NCBI GenBank assembly: GCA_964468205.1
Contig: CAYXVG010000002.1
Span: forward strand, 124,001 to 188,000
Source: CAWELS01 sp964468205
GTDB taxonomy: Bacteria; Acidobacteriota; Terriglobia; Bryobacterales; Bryobacteraceae
Direction: 5' to 3'
DNA length: 64,000 nucleotides
A program made the position numbers and the translations under genes. Of the stretch, positions 29,802 through 37,839 are shown one piece after another (the first letter of the stretch is position 1; every line of letters starts with the position of its first letter). The notes under the pieces are model-generated. The model was given only the letters and a program-made list of their open reading frames with translations, was not told where the DNA came from and made no database searches.

Positions 29802-30410
29802 CTAACGGGTGGTCCGTTCGAGTTCCTCGGCCAGGAGTTCGGCCTGCAAGGAAAGATTCCGTGCCGTTACTAGATCCGTTCCCCGGGATTGCGTGGTTTG
29901 GCGGACGAAGACCCGAACGCGGTCGAGCAAGGCCACTTGCTCCCGGTTGAGGGAACGCTTCTCTAGTTCCCTCAGCAGTTGGTTCAAGTGTTGCAGCCGC
30001 CGGTCAATCTCCTGTCCGTATTCCCACTTCTTTTCATCGGGCAGCAACTCAGTGAGTTGAGGCACCGCGGGCGGCTGGGCGGGGGGCGGCTCGACTTCCG
30101 GCCCTGGCGGGGAATCCGGAAGGGGCTGTTGCTCGCCCACCGGCGGTTCGGGCGGAGGAGGGGGCAGGACGGACGCCTCGAAAAACAGCGGAGTTGGAGG
30201 TGAATGGGTTTCAGCGGCCTGAATTTCCGGCGGATCAGGCAGGATCTCCGGCGATGCAGGCTTTGCCGGCGGCGGCTGGGGCGCGGGTCTGCGCGCACTC
30301 GCCGGGGGCGATGGAACCTTCGGGGTCCTCGATGGCCCGGTGAGTTTACAACCGGTACTCAGGACGAGGATCGCACCCAGAGCGAGGGCTCTTGCGAGAA
30401 AGGGCCTCAT
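29802..30410 (-). CDS. Proline-rich lipoprotein with C-terminal helices
   Basis: ATG 30410 gives 202 residues beginning MRPFLARALALGA with a lipobox (LSTGC, near residue 21); the frame upstream to 30455 adds residues that spoil the leader. About 25-120 is a Pro/Glu-rich linker, likely extended. About 125-200 is predicted helical, with heptad-like Leu spacing (EIDRRLQHLNQLLRELEKR). This fits a lipoprotein that spans periplasm with a flexible arm. The gene lies 22 bp downstream of a two-component sensor kinase gene in the same direction, so it may be part of that operon. No known family recognised. Confidence 0.75.
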   Translation of the reverse strand: MRPFLARALALGAILVLSTGCKLTGPSRTPKVPSPPASARRPAPQPPPAKPASPEILPDPPEIQAAETHSPPTPLFFEASVLPPPPPEPPVGEQQPLPDSPPGPEVEPPPAQPPAVPQLTELLPDEKKWEYGQEIDRRLQHLNQLLRELEKRSLNREQVALLDRVRVFVRQTTQSRGTDLVTARNLSLQAELLAEELERTTR

Positions 30411-30432
30411 GGCGATGCTCAAAAGTTGGAAG

Positions 30433-32460
30433 CTAATCGTCTCGAAGGGCGACACCGGCCGTTCGCGCCCTCGCCTTTCCTTCGATGAACGAAGCGGACT
30501 CCTCCGATGCGGAAAAACGTAGCTGAAACGCCGTTCCCCGCCCCATCTCCGTCACAAATTCGATTGTAGCATCGTGCAGGTGAATGACCCGGAAAGTCAT
30601 GGCAAGACCGATCCCGGACCCGCCCTTTTTCGTCGTGAAATAGAGGTTGAACAGCTTCTCGCGTATCTCCAGCGGAATACCACCGCCCTGGTCGATAATC
30701 GAGAGTTGGTAGTCCTGCCCCAAGGACTCGATGCTGAGCTTCAACGTGCCTCCGGAATCCATTGCCTCGATGCCGTTCATTACAACATTGAGCACAGCTT
30801 GCTTCAGAAGATCGCGGTCGGCGTCGATGATTGCCGGCGAGACATCTGGCGAGAAGGCGACCTGGACTCGGTTATGGTCCGCCTCCGGGCCCACCAGGGC
30901 GATGACCTCTTCCACTATAGCGACGAGGTCCACCGGCTTCAGATCCAGTTCGACAGGCCGGGTGAAGTCGAGGAAAGTCTTGACCACGCGGTCCAGCCGG
31001 CCGATCTCCCGCTCAATGACATCCATTTCGGCGCCCACGCCGTGTACGTCCATGAGTTTCGCTTTCAGGATTTCCAGATGCAGGGCGATGGCATTCAACG
31101 GATTCTTGATTTCATGCGCCACGCCGCCGGTTAGCCGGCTAATTGCGGTGAGCCGGGTGGAAACGTCGATCTGGCTCTGCAGCCTCCGCCGCGACTCCAC
31201 ATCGCGGAGCGTGACAAGCGTTCCGAGCTGGTGGAGGCCAGGAAGATTCTCAAGCAACTCGACGCTCACCAGGAGGCGCACGGGCGCATCGCCGTCTCGA
31301 TCGAGCAAGGCCGGCCGGTCGCGAAGGGTGATACGGCGCTCCACGGCGGACTGCACAATGGCCCCAAGCGGCGAACTCGGAGGGAAGATCTCCTCGATTC
31401 GCCGGCCGATCATCCGCTCCCTCGACAGTCCAAGCAACCGCTCGGCCGGACGGCCGGCCAGGACCAGGCGGCGGTCCGGATCAAACATCATCACGGTGGT
31501 CTCGATGCTCCGGAGCAGATGATCGATGTTGCCGCGGACCTGCATCGCATCCTTAAACTGCTCGCCCAGCAGGTTCAGCTTGGAGCTCACGGCGGCAATT
31601 TCCTCAGACTCGCCGGCATGTTCTGCCCACCCCGCGAAATCTCCCGCGGTAAGCTGCTCGATGCGCTCTGCGAGGCGGTTAAGCGCCCTGAGAACCATGT
31701 TGGAGAAGAGGACCGCCAGTAGCATGGCGGCGGCGAGCGAAAGCACGGATGTCGCGAGCAAGTTGTGAATCTGCGGCATCAGCTTGCTTCGCAGGAAAAC
31801 CGACGAAACTAGAACCCGAATCGTGAAGATGGGCTTTTCAGCGCCCGCGAATCCGAGCGGAATGGTGGTGGCGTACTCGTTCCGTCCCGTGAGGACCTCG
31901 AATAGCCGGTCCCAGAGGGTACGGGTATTCCACTGCTCAAAGTCCATCACGGATTGGTACGTGATGCGAGCGCTCGAGGGGCTGGAAGAAGCGAGAATAC
32001 GGCCGACCGTATCGTACACCTGGATCTCGATGGCATCGCTGGAGCTAGCCATCAACTTCTCGAGAAGGGTGGAGATAGAAGGATCGTTTTCCAGAAACGT
32101 GGTCCAGATGGCGATGCTTTCCTCAGCGGTCTTCGGCGGCGGATTAGCCGTTTGGAGTTCCCGGGTGAGGCGGTCGGTGAGAAAGCTCCGCACTTGGGTG
32201 GCGATGGCCTGCGATCGTTCGAGGGCCTGATCAAAATCGGCCTCGGCGGTAACCCGAAGGGTGGCCAGGAACTGAATGGACACCATCACTGTGACCAGCG
32301 AGATGATCGAGAAGCGAAGCCGATTTTTGAGCGACATTCGCCGCATGCGCCACTGCCTCATTCTCCGGAGCCACGTCCGCGGGGATATGATCCGCCGCCA
32401 ATGTAGGCGAACAATCACGCGAATCCGCTCCTTCCTCATCTTTCGGCTGGCGCCGGGCAA
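30433..32460 (-). CDS. Membrane sensor histidine kinase (NtrB-like), HAMP-PAS
   Basis: A 675-residue protein. A very basic N-terminal region is followed by TM1 (about 48-68), a periplasmic sensor region (about 70-230) and TM2 (about 235-260). A HAMP-like linker, a PAS domain (about 315-420), HisKA with H-box GGVAHEIKNPLNAI and a C-terminal HATPase_c come next; the ATPase has an N-box LNVVMNGIEAM, DQGGGIP and GSGIGLAM. It should autophosphorylate and pass phosphate to the NtrC-type regulator encoded 27 bp upstream. An earlier Met inside the basic N-terminus (MSLKNRL, about residue 42) is a possible start. Confidence 0.92.
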   Translation of the reverse strand: MPGASRKMRKERIRVIVRLHWRRIISPRTWLRRMRQWRMRRMSLKNRLRFSIISLVTVMVSIQFLATLRVTAEADFDQALERSQAIATQVRSFLTDRLTRELQTANPPPKTAEESIAIWTTFLENDPSISTLLEKLMASSSDAIEIQVYDTVGRILASSSPSSARITYQSVMDFEQWNTRTLWDRLFEVLTGRNEYATTIPLGFAGAEKPIFTIRVLVSSVFLRSKLMPQIHNLLATSVLSLAAAMLLAVLFSNMVLRALNRLAERIEQLTAGDFAGWAEHAGESEEIAAVSSKLNLLGEQFKDAMQVRGNIDHLLRSIETTVMMFDPDRRLVLAGRPAERLLGLSRERMIGRRIEEIFPPSSPLGAIVQSAVERRITLRDRPALLDRDGDAPVRLLVSVELLENLPGLHQLGTLVTLRDVESRRRLQSQIDVSTRLTAISRLTGGVAHEIKNPLNAIALHLEILKAKLMDVHGVGAEMDVIEREIGRLDRVVKTFLDFTRPVELDLKPVDLVAIVEEVIALVGPEADHNRVQVAFSPDVSPAIIDADRDLLKQAVLNVVMNGIEAMDSGGTLKLSIESLGQDYQLSIIDQGGGIPLEIREKLFNLYFTTKKGGSGIGLAMTFRVIHLHDATIEFVTEMGRGTAFQLRFSASEESASFIEGKARARTAGVALRDD

Positions 32461-32487
32461 TTATTTACCCGGCTCTCCAACTGGTGG

Positions 32488-33903
32488 CTACACACGGCGC
32501 TCCGTCGCTCCATACTCTTTCAGCTTGTTGAACAGCGTCTTGGGGCTGATGCCGAGAATGTCGGCGGCTCTGGTCCGGTTGTTATTGGTGTGCTCAAGCG
32601 TTGAGAGTATCAAGGCCTTCTCGGCCTCGTCTACTCGTGTTCCGACGGGCACAGTGACACTCCCGGGGAGCGAGGCGGCCGAGATCCTTTTCATGCTCGA
32701 GCTTTCGCCGAAGCCGGGCGGCAGCCACTGTGGTGTGACAACACCCTCTTCGGCGAGAACAACCGCGCGCTCGAGCACGTTTCGCAATTCGCGCACGTTT
32801 CCGGGCCAGTCATGGCGCTCGAAAGCGCGCATCACCTGTTCGTCGACGCCAGTGACGCGGCTGCCGTTCTTCCGGTTCAGTTCGATAAGCAGCGCTTCGA
32901 TCAGTTGCGGAAGATCCTCAAGGCGCTCCCGTAAAGAGGGCAGAGCGATGTGGAATACGTTCAGACGGTAGTAGAGGTCCTCGCGCAGTTTGCTGTTCTC
33001 AACCGCCCGGTGCAGTTCCTGGTTCGTGGCCGCCACTACACGGACATCGACTTTGGCTTCGGTTTTGCCGCCGAGCCGGCGGACCGAGGAATCTTCGAGC
33101 ACGCGCAGCAGCTTGGCTTGCGTACCGATGGGCATTTCGGCAATCTCGTCGAGAAAAAGAGTGCCTTTCTGCGCCAGCTCAAAACAGCCGGCGCGGCGCT
33201 CCACGGCGCCTGTGAACGCTCCTTTCTCGTGTCCGAAAAGTTCGCTTTCCATTAAGGTTTCGGGCAAGGCGGCACAATTGATGGCGACAAACGGCCCGCG
33301 GCTTCGAGGGCTGATCTGGTGCAGCGCTCTTGCCACGAGTTCCTTGCCAGAGCCGCTTTCTCCGGTGATAATAACCGCCGCCCGGCTGGGCGCCACCTGC
33401 CGGATCAGGGAGTAAACCCTCTGCATCGGTTCGGAACTGCCCACCAGATTGCCCAGAACCCCCTGATAGCTAAGCTGCCGCTGCAGCCGCTCGGCTTCCT
33501 CGGCAAGGCGGCTCTGTGAGGCCGCACGGTCAAGCAACACCCGGAGAACATTGGCCTTGATGGGTTTCTCCAAGAACCAGAAGGCCCCGAGATCGTGAAC
33601 GGTGGAAATCGCGTTCTCGATATTCCCGAAGGCGGTGAGGACGATCGCAGTTAAACGGTTGCCCTGCGCGCCAAGCCGCCGCAGAAGATCAAAGCCATCC
33701 AAGCGGGGCATCATGAGGTCGGTGATCATGATGTGAGGCTCAAACTCGGGACACTTGTCCAGCGCCTCCTGCCCGTCGCAGGCGGTTTCGGTCTGGTATC
33801 CCCACGCCGCAATCATGCTGGCGAGACCGCGCCGCTGGTTTTCCTCATCATCGACGATGAGTACGCGGGTCGCGCTCGGCTCGGCGGTATCGCTCATGTT
33901 CAT
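32488..33903 (-). CDS. Sigma-54-dependent response regulator (NtrC/AtoC family)
   Basis: A 471-residue protein from ATG 33903 (AGAGG 10 bases upstream; ATG 33897 also possible). The receiver domain (about 11-125) has VLIVDDE, phosphoacceptor Asp in MITDLMMPRLDG and the KPI lysine. The AAA+ domain, about 150-385, has Walker A GESGSGKE, the sigma-54 contact loop GAFTGA and Walker B TLFLDEIAEMP. A Fis-type helix-turn-helix ends the protein (NRTRAADILGISPKTLFNKL). It activates sigma-54 promoters when phosphorylated by the adjacent kinase. Target genes are not apparent; no clear GG-N10-GC promoter was found nearby. Confidence 0.94.
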   Translation of the reverse strand: MNMSDTAEPSATRVLIVDDEENQRRGLASMIAAWGYQTETACDGQEALDKCPEFEPHIMITDLMMPRLDGFDLLRRLGAQGNRLTAIVLTAFGNIENAISTVHDLGAFWFLEKPIKANVLRVLLDRAASQSRLAEEAERLQRQLSYQGVLGNLVGSSEPMQRVYSLIRQVAPSRAAVIITGESGSGKELVARALHQISPRSRGPFVAINCAALPETLMESELFGHEKGAFTGAVERRAGCFELAQKGTLFLDEIAEMPIGTQAKLLRVLEDSSVRRLGGKTEAKVDVRVVAATNQELHRAVENSKLREDLYYRLNVFHIALPSLRERLEDLPQLIEALLIELNRKNGSRVTGVDEQVMRAFERHDWPGNVRELRNVLERAVVLAEEGVVTPQWLPPGFGESSSMKRISAASLPGSVTVPVGTRVDEAEKALILSTLEHTNNNRTRAADILGISPKTLFNKLKEYGATERRV

Positions 33904-33997
33904 CAGTCTAGCGCCTCTGTGTCTTATCCTCACGAGTCCGGCGCGATTCGCCCGTTGTTACTGCACGTTTACTGCCAGATTTGCACCGGCCAGGCGG

Positions 33998-34006
33998 TGC
34001 TACAAT
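33998..34006 (+). promoter_or_regulatory. Extended -10 promoter for bacterioferritin
   Basis: TGC-TACAAT (33998-34006) is an extended -10 element 77 bases before the bacterioferritin start. A TTGCAC lies upstream, but with only 14 bases of spacing, so promoter function would rely on the extended -10. No obvious iron-responsive operator is seen. Confidence 0.4.
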
Positions 34007-34082
34007 TTGAGATGCGGCGCTGATGGGGGCGCGCCGCCCCCGCAACCGAACCGCTATCGAGATCCAGGAGGAACCCACTCAT

Positions 34083-34556
34083 ATGAAGGGCAACGATCAG
34101 GTCATCGCGTATCTAAACGAGGTGCTGAAGGCCGAACTTACTGCGATTAACCAGTACTTCCTTCACGCCGAGATGATGGAAAATTGGAAGTATGACAAGC
34201 TCGCCAAGTTTACGCGCAAAGAGTCGATAGAAGAGATGCAGCACGCCGAGATTGTCATTGAACGGATTCTCTATCTCGACGGCACGCCGCGAATGGACGA
34301 GTTGTTTCCGCTCAAGATCGGGCAGACCGTGAAAGAGCAGATCGAAAACGATCTTGAGCTCGAATACAAGGCCGTCGAACGGCTGAACAAAGCCATTAAT
34401 ACCGCCGTGGAGGCGAACGACAACGGATCCCGCGAGCTGTTCGAGAAGATCCTCGTCGACGAAGAAGAGCACGTAGATTTTCTCGAAGCGCAGCTTCACC
34501 AAATCAAGGAGATGGGCTACGACAATTACCTGGTGACGTTGAAAGACGAGATATAG
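34083..34556 (+). CDS. bfr: Bacterioferritin
   Basis: A 157-residue protein; ATG 34083 follows AGGAGG by a normal distance, whereas the frame's upstream extension to 34023 is not family-like. It is a four-helix ferritin-like bundle with the ferroxidase ligands in place: Glu in LKAELTAINQY, Glu and His in EEMQHAE, Glu in NDLELEY and Glu/His in DEEEHVDFL. The Met of EEMQHAE is the heme-ligand position (Met52 in E. coli numbering), so heme at the dimer interface is likely. Assembles as a 24-mer that oxidises and stores iron and limits Fenton chemistry. No bacterioferritin-associated ferredoxin gene is adjacent. Confidence 0.96.
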   Translation: MKGNDQVIAYLNEVLKAELTAINQYFLHAEMMENWKYDKLAKFTRKESIEEMQHAEIVIERILYLDGTPRMDELFPLKIGQTVKEQIENDLELEYKAVERLNKAINTAVEANDNGSRELFEKILVDEEEHVDFLEAQLHQIKEMGYDNYLVTLKDEI

Positions 34557-34589
34557 TAGCGAGTCCGTGCTGGCGTGGAACCGCCGGCG

Positions 34590-36101
34590 CTACACGACGA
34601 GCCAGTCGATTCCCACCTTCTTGAGGGCATAGCCAACCTCCTGGAGATGGTCACCGTAGCCGCACATCCAGTGGAAGCCTTGCATCTCCCTCGCGAGCAG
34701 ATCGCAATCACCGTCGATCTCGACATCGATCTGGGAGCGGCAGATGGCGAGGAACGGATTGTCCACGATCGGACCGCGGAACCCCACCCAGCGCTGGGAC
34801 GCGAAATCCGGAGCAATATTGGTGGTAATCTGCCCGCGGCGCATCTCCACCTTCGGCGCCGCGCCATAGTCTGACTCGAAGTGGGTCAGGATTTGGACCG
34901 GTTCGTCCCGCCGGCCGTCCATCCGCCGGGGCGCGGTGCAGTGGGCGAGAGTGACGACACCGTGGTGGGGGTAGGTGGGGTCGTTCAGAAATACCGGCTT
35001 GCCGGATATGTAGTGGAGTAGGACGCCGGAAGGGATGACCACGAAATCGGATTCGCAGAAGGCTAGGTAGCCCTCGTCGTTCATCAGGCTGAGAGGTAGA
35101 CAGGCCGTCGTTTCGCTCAGAGGCATGATGGCGCGCATGCAGTTTCGAATGGTAAAGGCGTCGGCGCCGGCCTCATCCATGAAGGTCTGGAAGACCTCGG
35201 TGAGGATGAACGCGCGGCGCACGGCCTCGGCATCGGTTTCGAGCTTGACATCGATACCCTGCAAGTACTTGTCAGCGGCCGCGCGGCTGGCTTGCACGAG
35301 CTTCTGGTCTGCCCGCGCCGCCTTGATGCGCCCTTCCACGTCCTCGTAGCCGATGTCGATCAGATCGAAATTCCAGATCTCGCGGGCGCGGTCCGGCGCG
35401 GACCGGCCGCCTTGCCCCCAACCGCCCGGTCCGCCGATGCAAACTATCTTTTTGCCGAGGGTGTTCTTGAGCGCCGCAATCGAGCGAAGGCGCCAGAGCA
35501 CGTCGCTGTAGCTGTCGACAACGACATCTTGCGAATCGAAGCCAGGCTCCCCATATTCGTCCACCGTCTTGCGCAGAAAGCGCGGGTGCGCCACTTCGTA
35601 CCACAAGTAAGCCGGACCGGTGCGATGGCGCACGAACATCAGGTTCCACTTGCGGGTGGAGTTCAGAGCCTCGAAAATCTGGACACTGCCGCTCGCGCCG
35701 TACATTAGACAGGTATCAAAGCCGCCACCGGCGAGAGCGGCGCCCTCCTCGGGCGTTCGCGCCTCTTGAAGGGGCAGTATCTCGAGCGGGAAATCCGCCT
35801 TGGCCTTCATGTCCTCGAGCTCGCGCGTGATACGGGCTTTCTCCGCGGCCACGTCGCCGGCGTTGTGCAGTCCCCCCCAGGGGCGCCAGCTAGCCTGTTC
35901 CCGCGGCTTGTAGATTTGATAGACAAGCACGGGCTGCACCCGCAAAGCGTGGCGAACCGGCTTGCGGTGCTCCCGGGCGGTGATCTTCTGCCAAGCGGCG
36001 GCGGGCATCGCGGCGACGCCCAGGCCAGCGGCCGAGGTGAAAAGGTCGCGGCGCGAAAGCGCGCCGCAGCAGTGATGGTGATCATGAACGGAGTCTGTCA
36101 T
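34590..36101 (-). CDS. Tat-exported sugar-isomerase-like protein
   Basis: ATG 36101 gives 503 residues starting MTDSVHDHHHCCG with a twin-arginine motif (SRRDLF) and hydrophobic stretch to about 38. The body resembles the L-fucose/L-arabinose isomerase-like fold: a central Rossmann-type part (KKIVCIGGPGGWGQG, about 220) and a C-terminal metal-site-like region (EVFQTFMDEAGADAFTIRNC; SLMNDEGYLAFCESD). The intracellular isomerases need Mn; an exported homologue is unusual but recurrent in Acidobacteriota and Planctomycetes. The N-terminal His/Cys cluster before the Arg pair is notable. Located downstream of the fifth sulfatase but separated from it by a terminator. Substrate unknown. Confidence 0.68.
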   Translation of the reverse strand: MTDSVHDHHHCCGALSRRDLFTSAAGLGVAAMPAAAWQKITAREHRKPVRHALRVQPVLVYQIYKPREQASWRPWGGLHNAGDVAAEKARITRELEDMKAKADFPLEILPLQEARTPEEGAALAGGGFDTCLMYGASGSVQIFEALNSTRKWNLMFVRHRTGPAYLWYEVAHPRFLRKTVDEYGEPGFDSQDVVVDSYSDVLWRLRSIAALKNTLGKKIVCIGGPGGWGQGGRSAPDRAREIWNFDLIDIGYEDVEGRIKAARADQKLVQASRAAADKYLQGIDVKLETDAEAVRRAFILTEVFQTFMDEAGADAFTIRNCMRAIMPLSETTACLPLSLMNDEGYLAFCESDFVVIPSGVLLHYISGKPVFLNDPTYPHHGVVTLAHCTAPRRMDGRRDEPVQILTHFESDYGAAPKVEMRRGQITTNIAPDFASQRWVGFRGPIVDNPFLAICRSQIDVEIDGDCDLLAREMQGFHWMCGYGDHLQEVGYALKKVGIDWLVV

Positions 36102-36214
36102 GACGAACCTCTCTATTCCAGACTTTCGGTGGTTATTATGCCATATCTTTGGGGACTCGGGTCCTGGCTGCAAAAATCGGGATGCGGATGAGAAATCGGA
36201 GCGGAGAAAATAGC

Positions 36215-36247
36215 GTCGGATGCGCCGCGGATAGCAGCGCATCCGAC
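36215..36247 (-). terminator. Intrinsic terminator downstream of sulfatase 5
   Basis: Perfect 10-bp stem GTCGGATGCG (36215-36224) / CGCATCCGAC (36238-36247) with a 13-base loop. On the minus strand it is followed by GCTATTTTCT. It lies about 70 bases after the stop of sulfatase 5 and in front of the isomerase-like gene. Confidence 0.7.
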
Positions 36248-36319
36248 TGCGGCCAACCAAGCCGCGAGCACAGAAAGTAACTACTCTACACGAAACGCCG
36301 CCCGGCGCGCTAGAGAAAT

Positions 36320-37696
36320 CTACCGGTATTCCACTGTGGGTGGTTTGCTCGACACGGGAAAATCCTTCGACTCGGTCCGGGCGTCCCGCATGATCTGCTC
36401 GATCGTCCGGACGGCATCGGGCTGCTGCGCGGCGATGTCGTTCTTCTCCCCGATGTCGGCGGAGAGATCGTAAAGCTGGGTTTTGTGGTTATCGCGGCTG
36501 CGGCGCACTCCCTTCCACTTGCCCCTGCGGACAGCCTGATCGAACCCGGCTTCATGGAACTCCCAATAAAGGTACTCGTGTGACTGCTGCGGACTACCCA
36601 GCAGCTCGTTCTTAAAGGAGATGCCATCAATGCCATCCGGCCACGGAACGCCGGCGAGGTCGGCAAAGGTAGGAAGAATGTCCCAGAAGGCCAGCGGCTC
36701 GCTGCTTAACGTTCCCGGCTTAACCTTGCCCGGCCAGCGGACGAGCAGCGGAACCCGGATGCCGCCTTCGTAGAGGTCGCGCTTGATGCCCCGCAGAGGG
36801 CCGCTCGAGTTGAAGAACTCCGCCTTGTGGCCGCCCTCGGAATGGGGGCCGTTATCGGAGGTGAAGAAGATAATAGTGTTCGAGTCCTGGCCGATCTCGA
36901 CGAGCTTGGCCATCACCATGCCTACCATCTCGTCGAGCAGTTGAATGAATCGGGCCTGTCCCTTCTCGGGACTCGGCCAGTCCTTGCTGGCGAATTCGCC
37001 GTGATCGGGCACCTCTTGCCCGTCCCCGGTGGCGCGGCCGAGTTCGTTGTTGGTGTGAGGAAACGTAGAGGGTAGATAGAGCAGGAACGGGCGCTCGCCA
37101 TTCTCGTCGAGGAACTTGATGGTGCGCTCGTCGAACATGTCGGGGGCGTAGACGCCCCGCTGGCCGCTGCGGTTAGGGCCGATGAACCGCTCCCATTCGT
37201 TGTCCCACAGGTGCTCTGGGTAGAAGTTGTGCGCGTGCCACTGGCTGAGATAGCCGAGGAAGTCATCGATCCCCTGAAGATTGGGACGGCCGAGTGTTAC
37301 CGGACCGCCGACGCCCCACTTTCCGTAGAGGGCCGTTGTGTAGCCGGCCGTTTTGAGAACCTCGGCGAAGGTAACGTCATCGGGCCGGAGCGGCACTTCC
37401 GGATTGCGGTTGCCGCGCACGGTGGCATGTCCCATGTGCTTGCCCGTAAGCAGAGAGGCCCGGGACGGTGCGCAGACGGTGCTGCCGGCGTAGAAATCAG
37501 TGAACTTCATGCCCTCGGCGGCGAGCCGGTCGATATTGGGCGTGCGGAGCACCTTCTGGCCGTAGCTGCTCAGGTCTCCCCAACCAAGGTCATCGGCAAC
37601 GATGAAGACGATGTTCGGACCGGGGGCCGCGGCAGCGCCGTTTGCGGCGGAAAGAATGACCATCAAGGACAGAGTGAGGATATTGCGGTAGTTCAT
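36320..37696 (-). CDS. Secreted arylsulfatase (sulfatase 5)
   Basis: ATG 37696 (MNYRNILTLS) gives 458 residues with a Sec signal peptide ending in an Ala-rich stretch near residue 24; the frame continues upstream to 37822 without a leader-like sequence. Motifs: FIVADDLGWGDL, Cys-type signature CAPSR (Cys75), ALYGKWGVGG and FFTSDNGPHSEGGH. It belongs to the arylsulfatase group with the SEGGH variant after the DNG site. Needs formylglycine maturation. The gene downstream encodes a Tat-exported isomerase-like protein; the gene upstream encodes the FGE-like fusion protein, in the same direction. Confidence 0.92.
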   Translation of the reverse strand: MNYRNILTLSLMVILSAANGAAAAPGPNIVFIVADDLGWGDLSSYGQKVLRTPNIDRLAAEGMKFTDFYAGSTVCAPSRASLLTGKHMGHATVRGNRNPEVPLRPDDVTFAEVLKTAGYTTALYGKWGVGGPVTLGRPNLQGIDDFLGYLSQWHAHNFYPEHLWDNEWERFIGPNRSGQRGVYAPDMFDERTIKFLDENGERPFLLYLPSTFPHTNNELGRATGDGQEVPDHGEFASKDWPSPEKGQARFIQLLDEMVGMVMAKLVEIGQDSNTIIFFTSDNGPHSEGGHKAEFFNSSGPLRGIKRDLYEGGIRVPLLVRWPGKVKPGTLSSEPLAFWDILPTFADLAGVPWPDGIDGISFKNELLGSPQQSHEYLYWEFHEAGFDQAVRRGKWKGVRRSRDNHKTQLYDLSADIGEKNDIAAQQPDAVRTIEQIMRDARTESKDFPVSSKPPTVEYR

Positions 37697-37839
37697 GAGA
37701 CCCTTTCGATGCCGAGCCGCCTGCGTGCAATCGAGGCGCGGCAACGTCTGTACTATATCGCGCCTGAAGAGGTTCTCTCCAGGGCAGTGGATAGGCCAGG
37801 CCCGAATGGGTCTCTGGCCCAAAGTTCAGGCTGGCAGCA

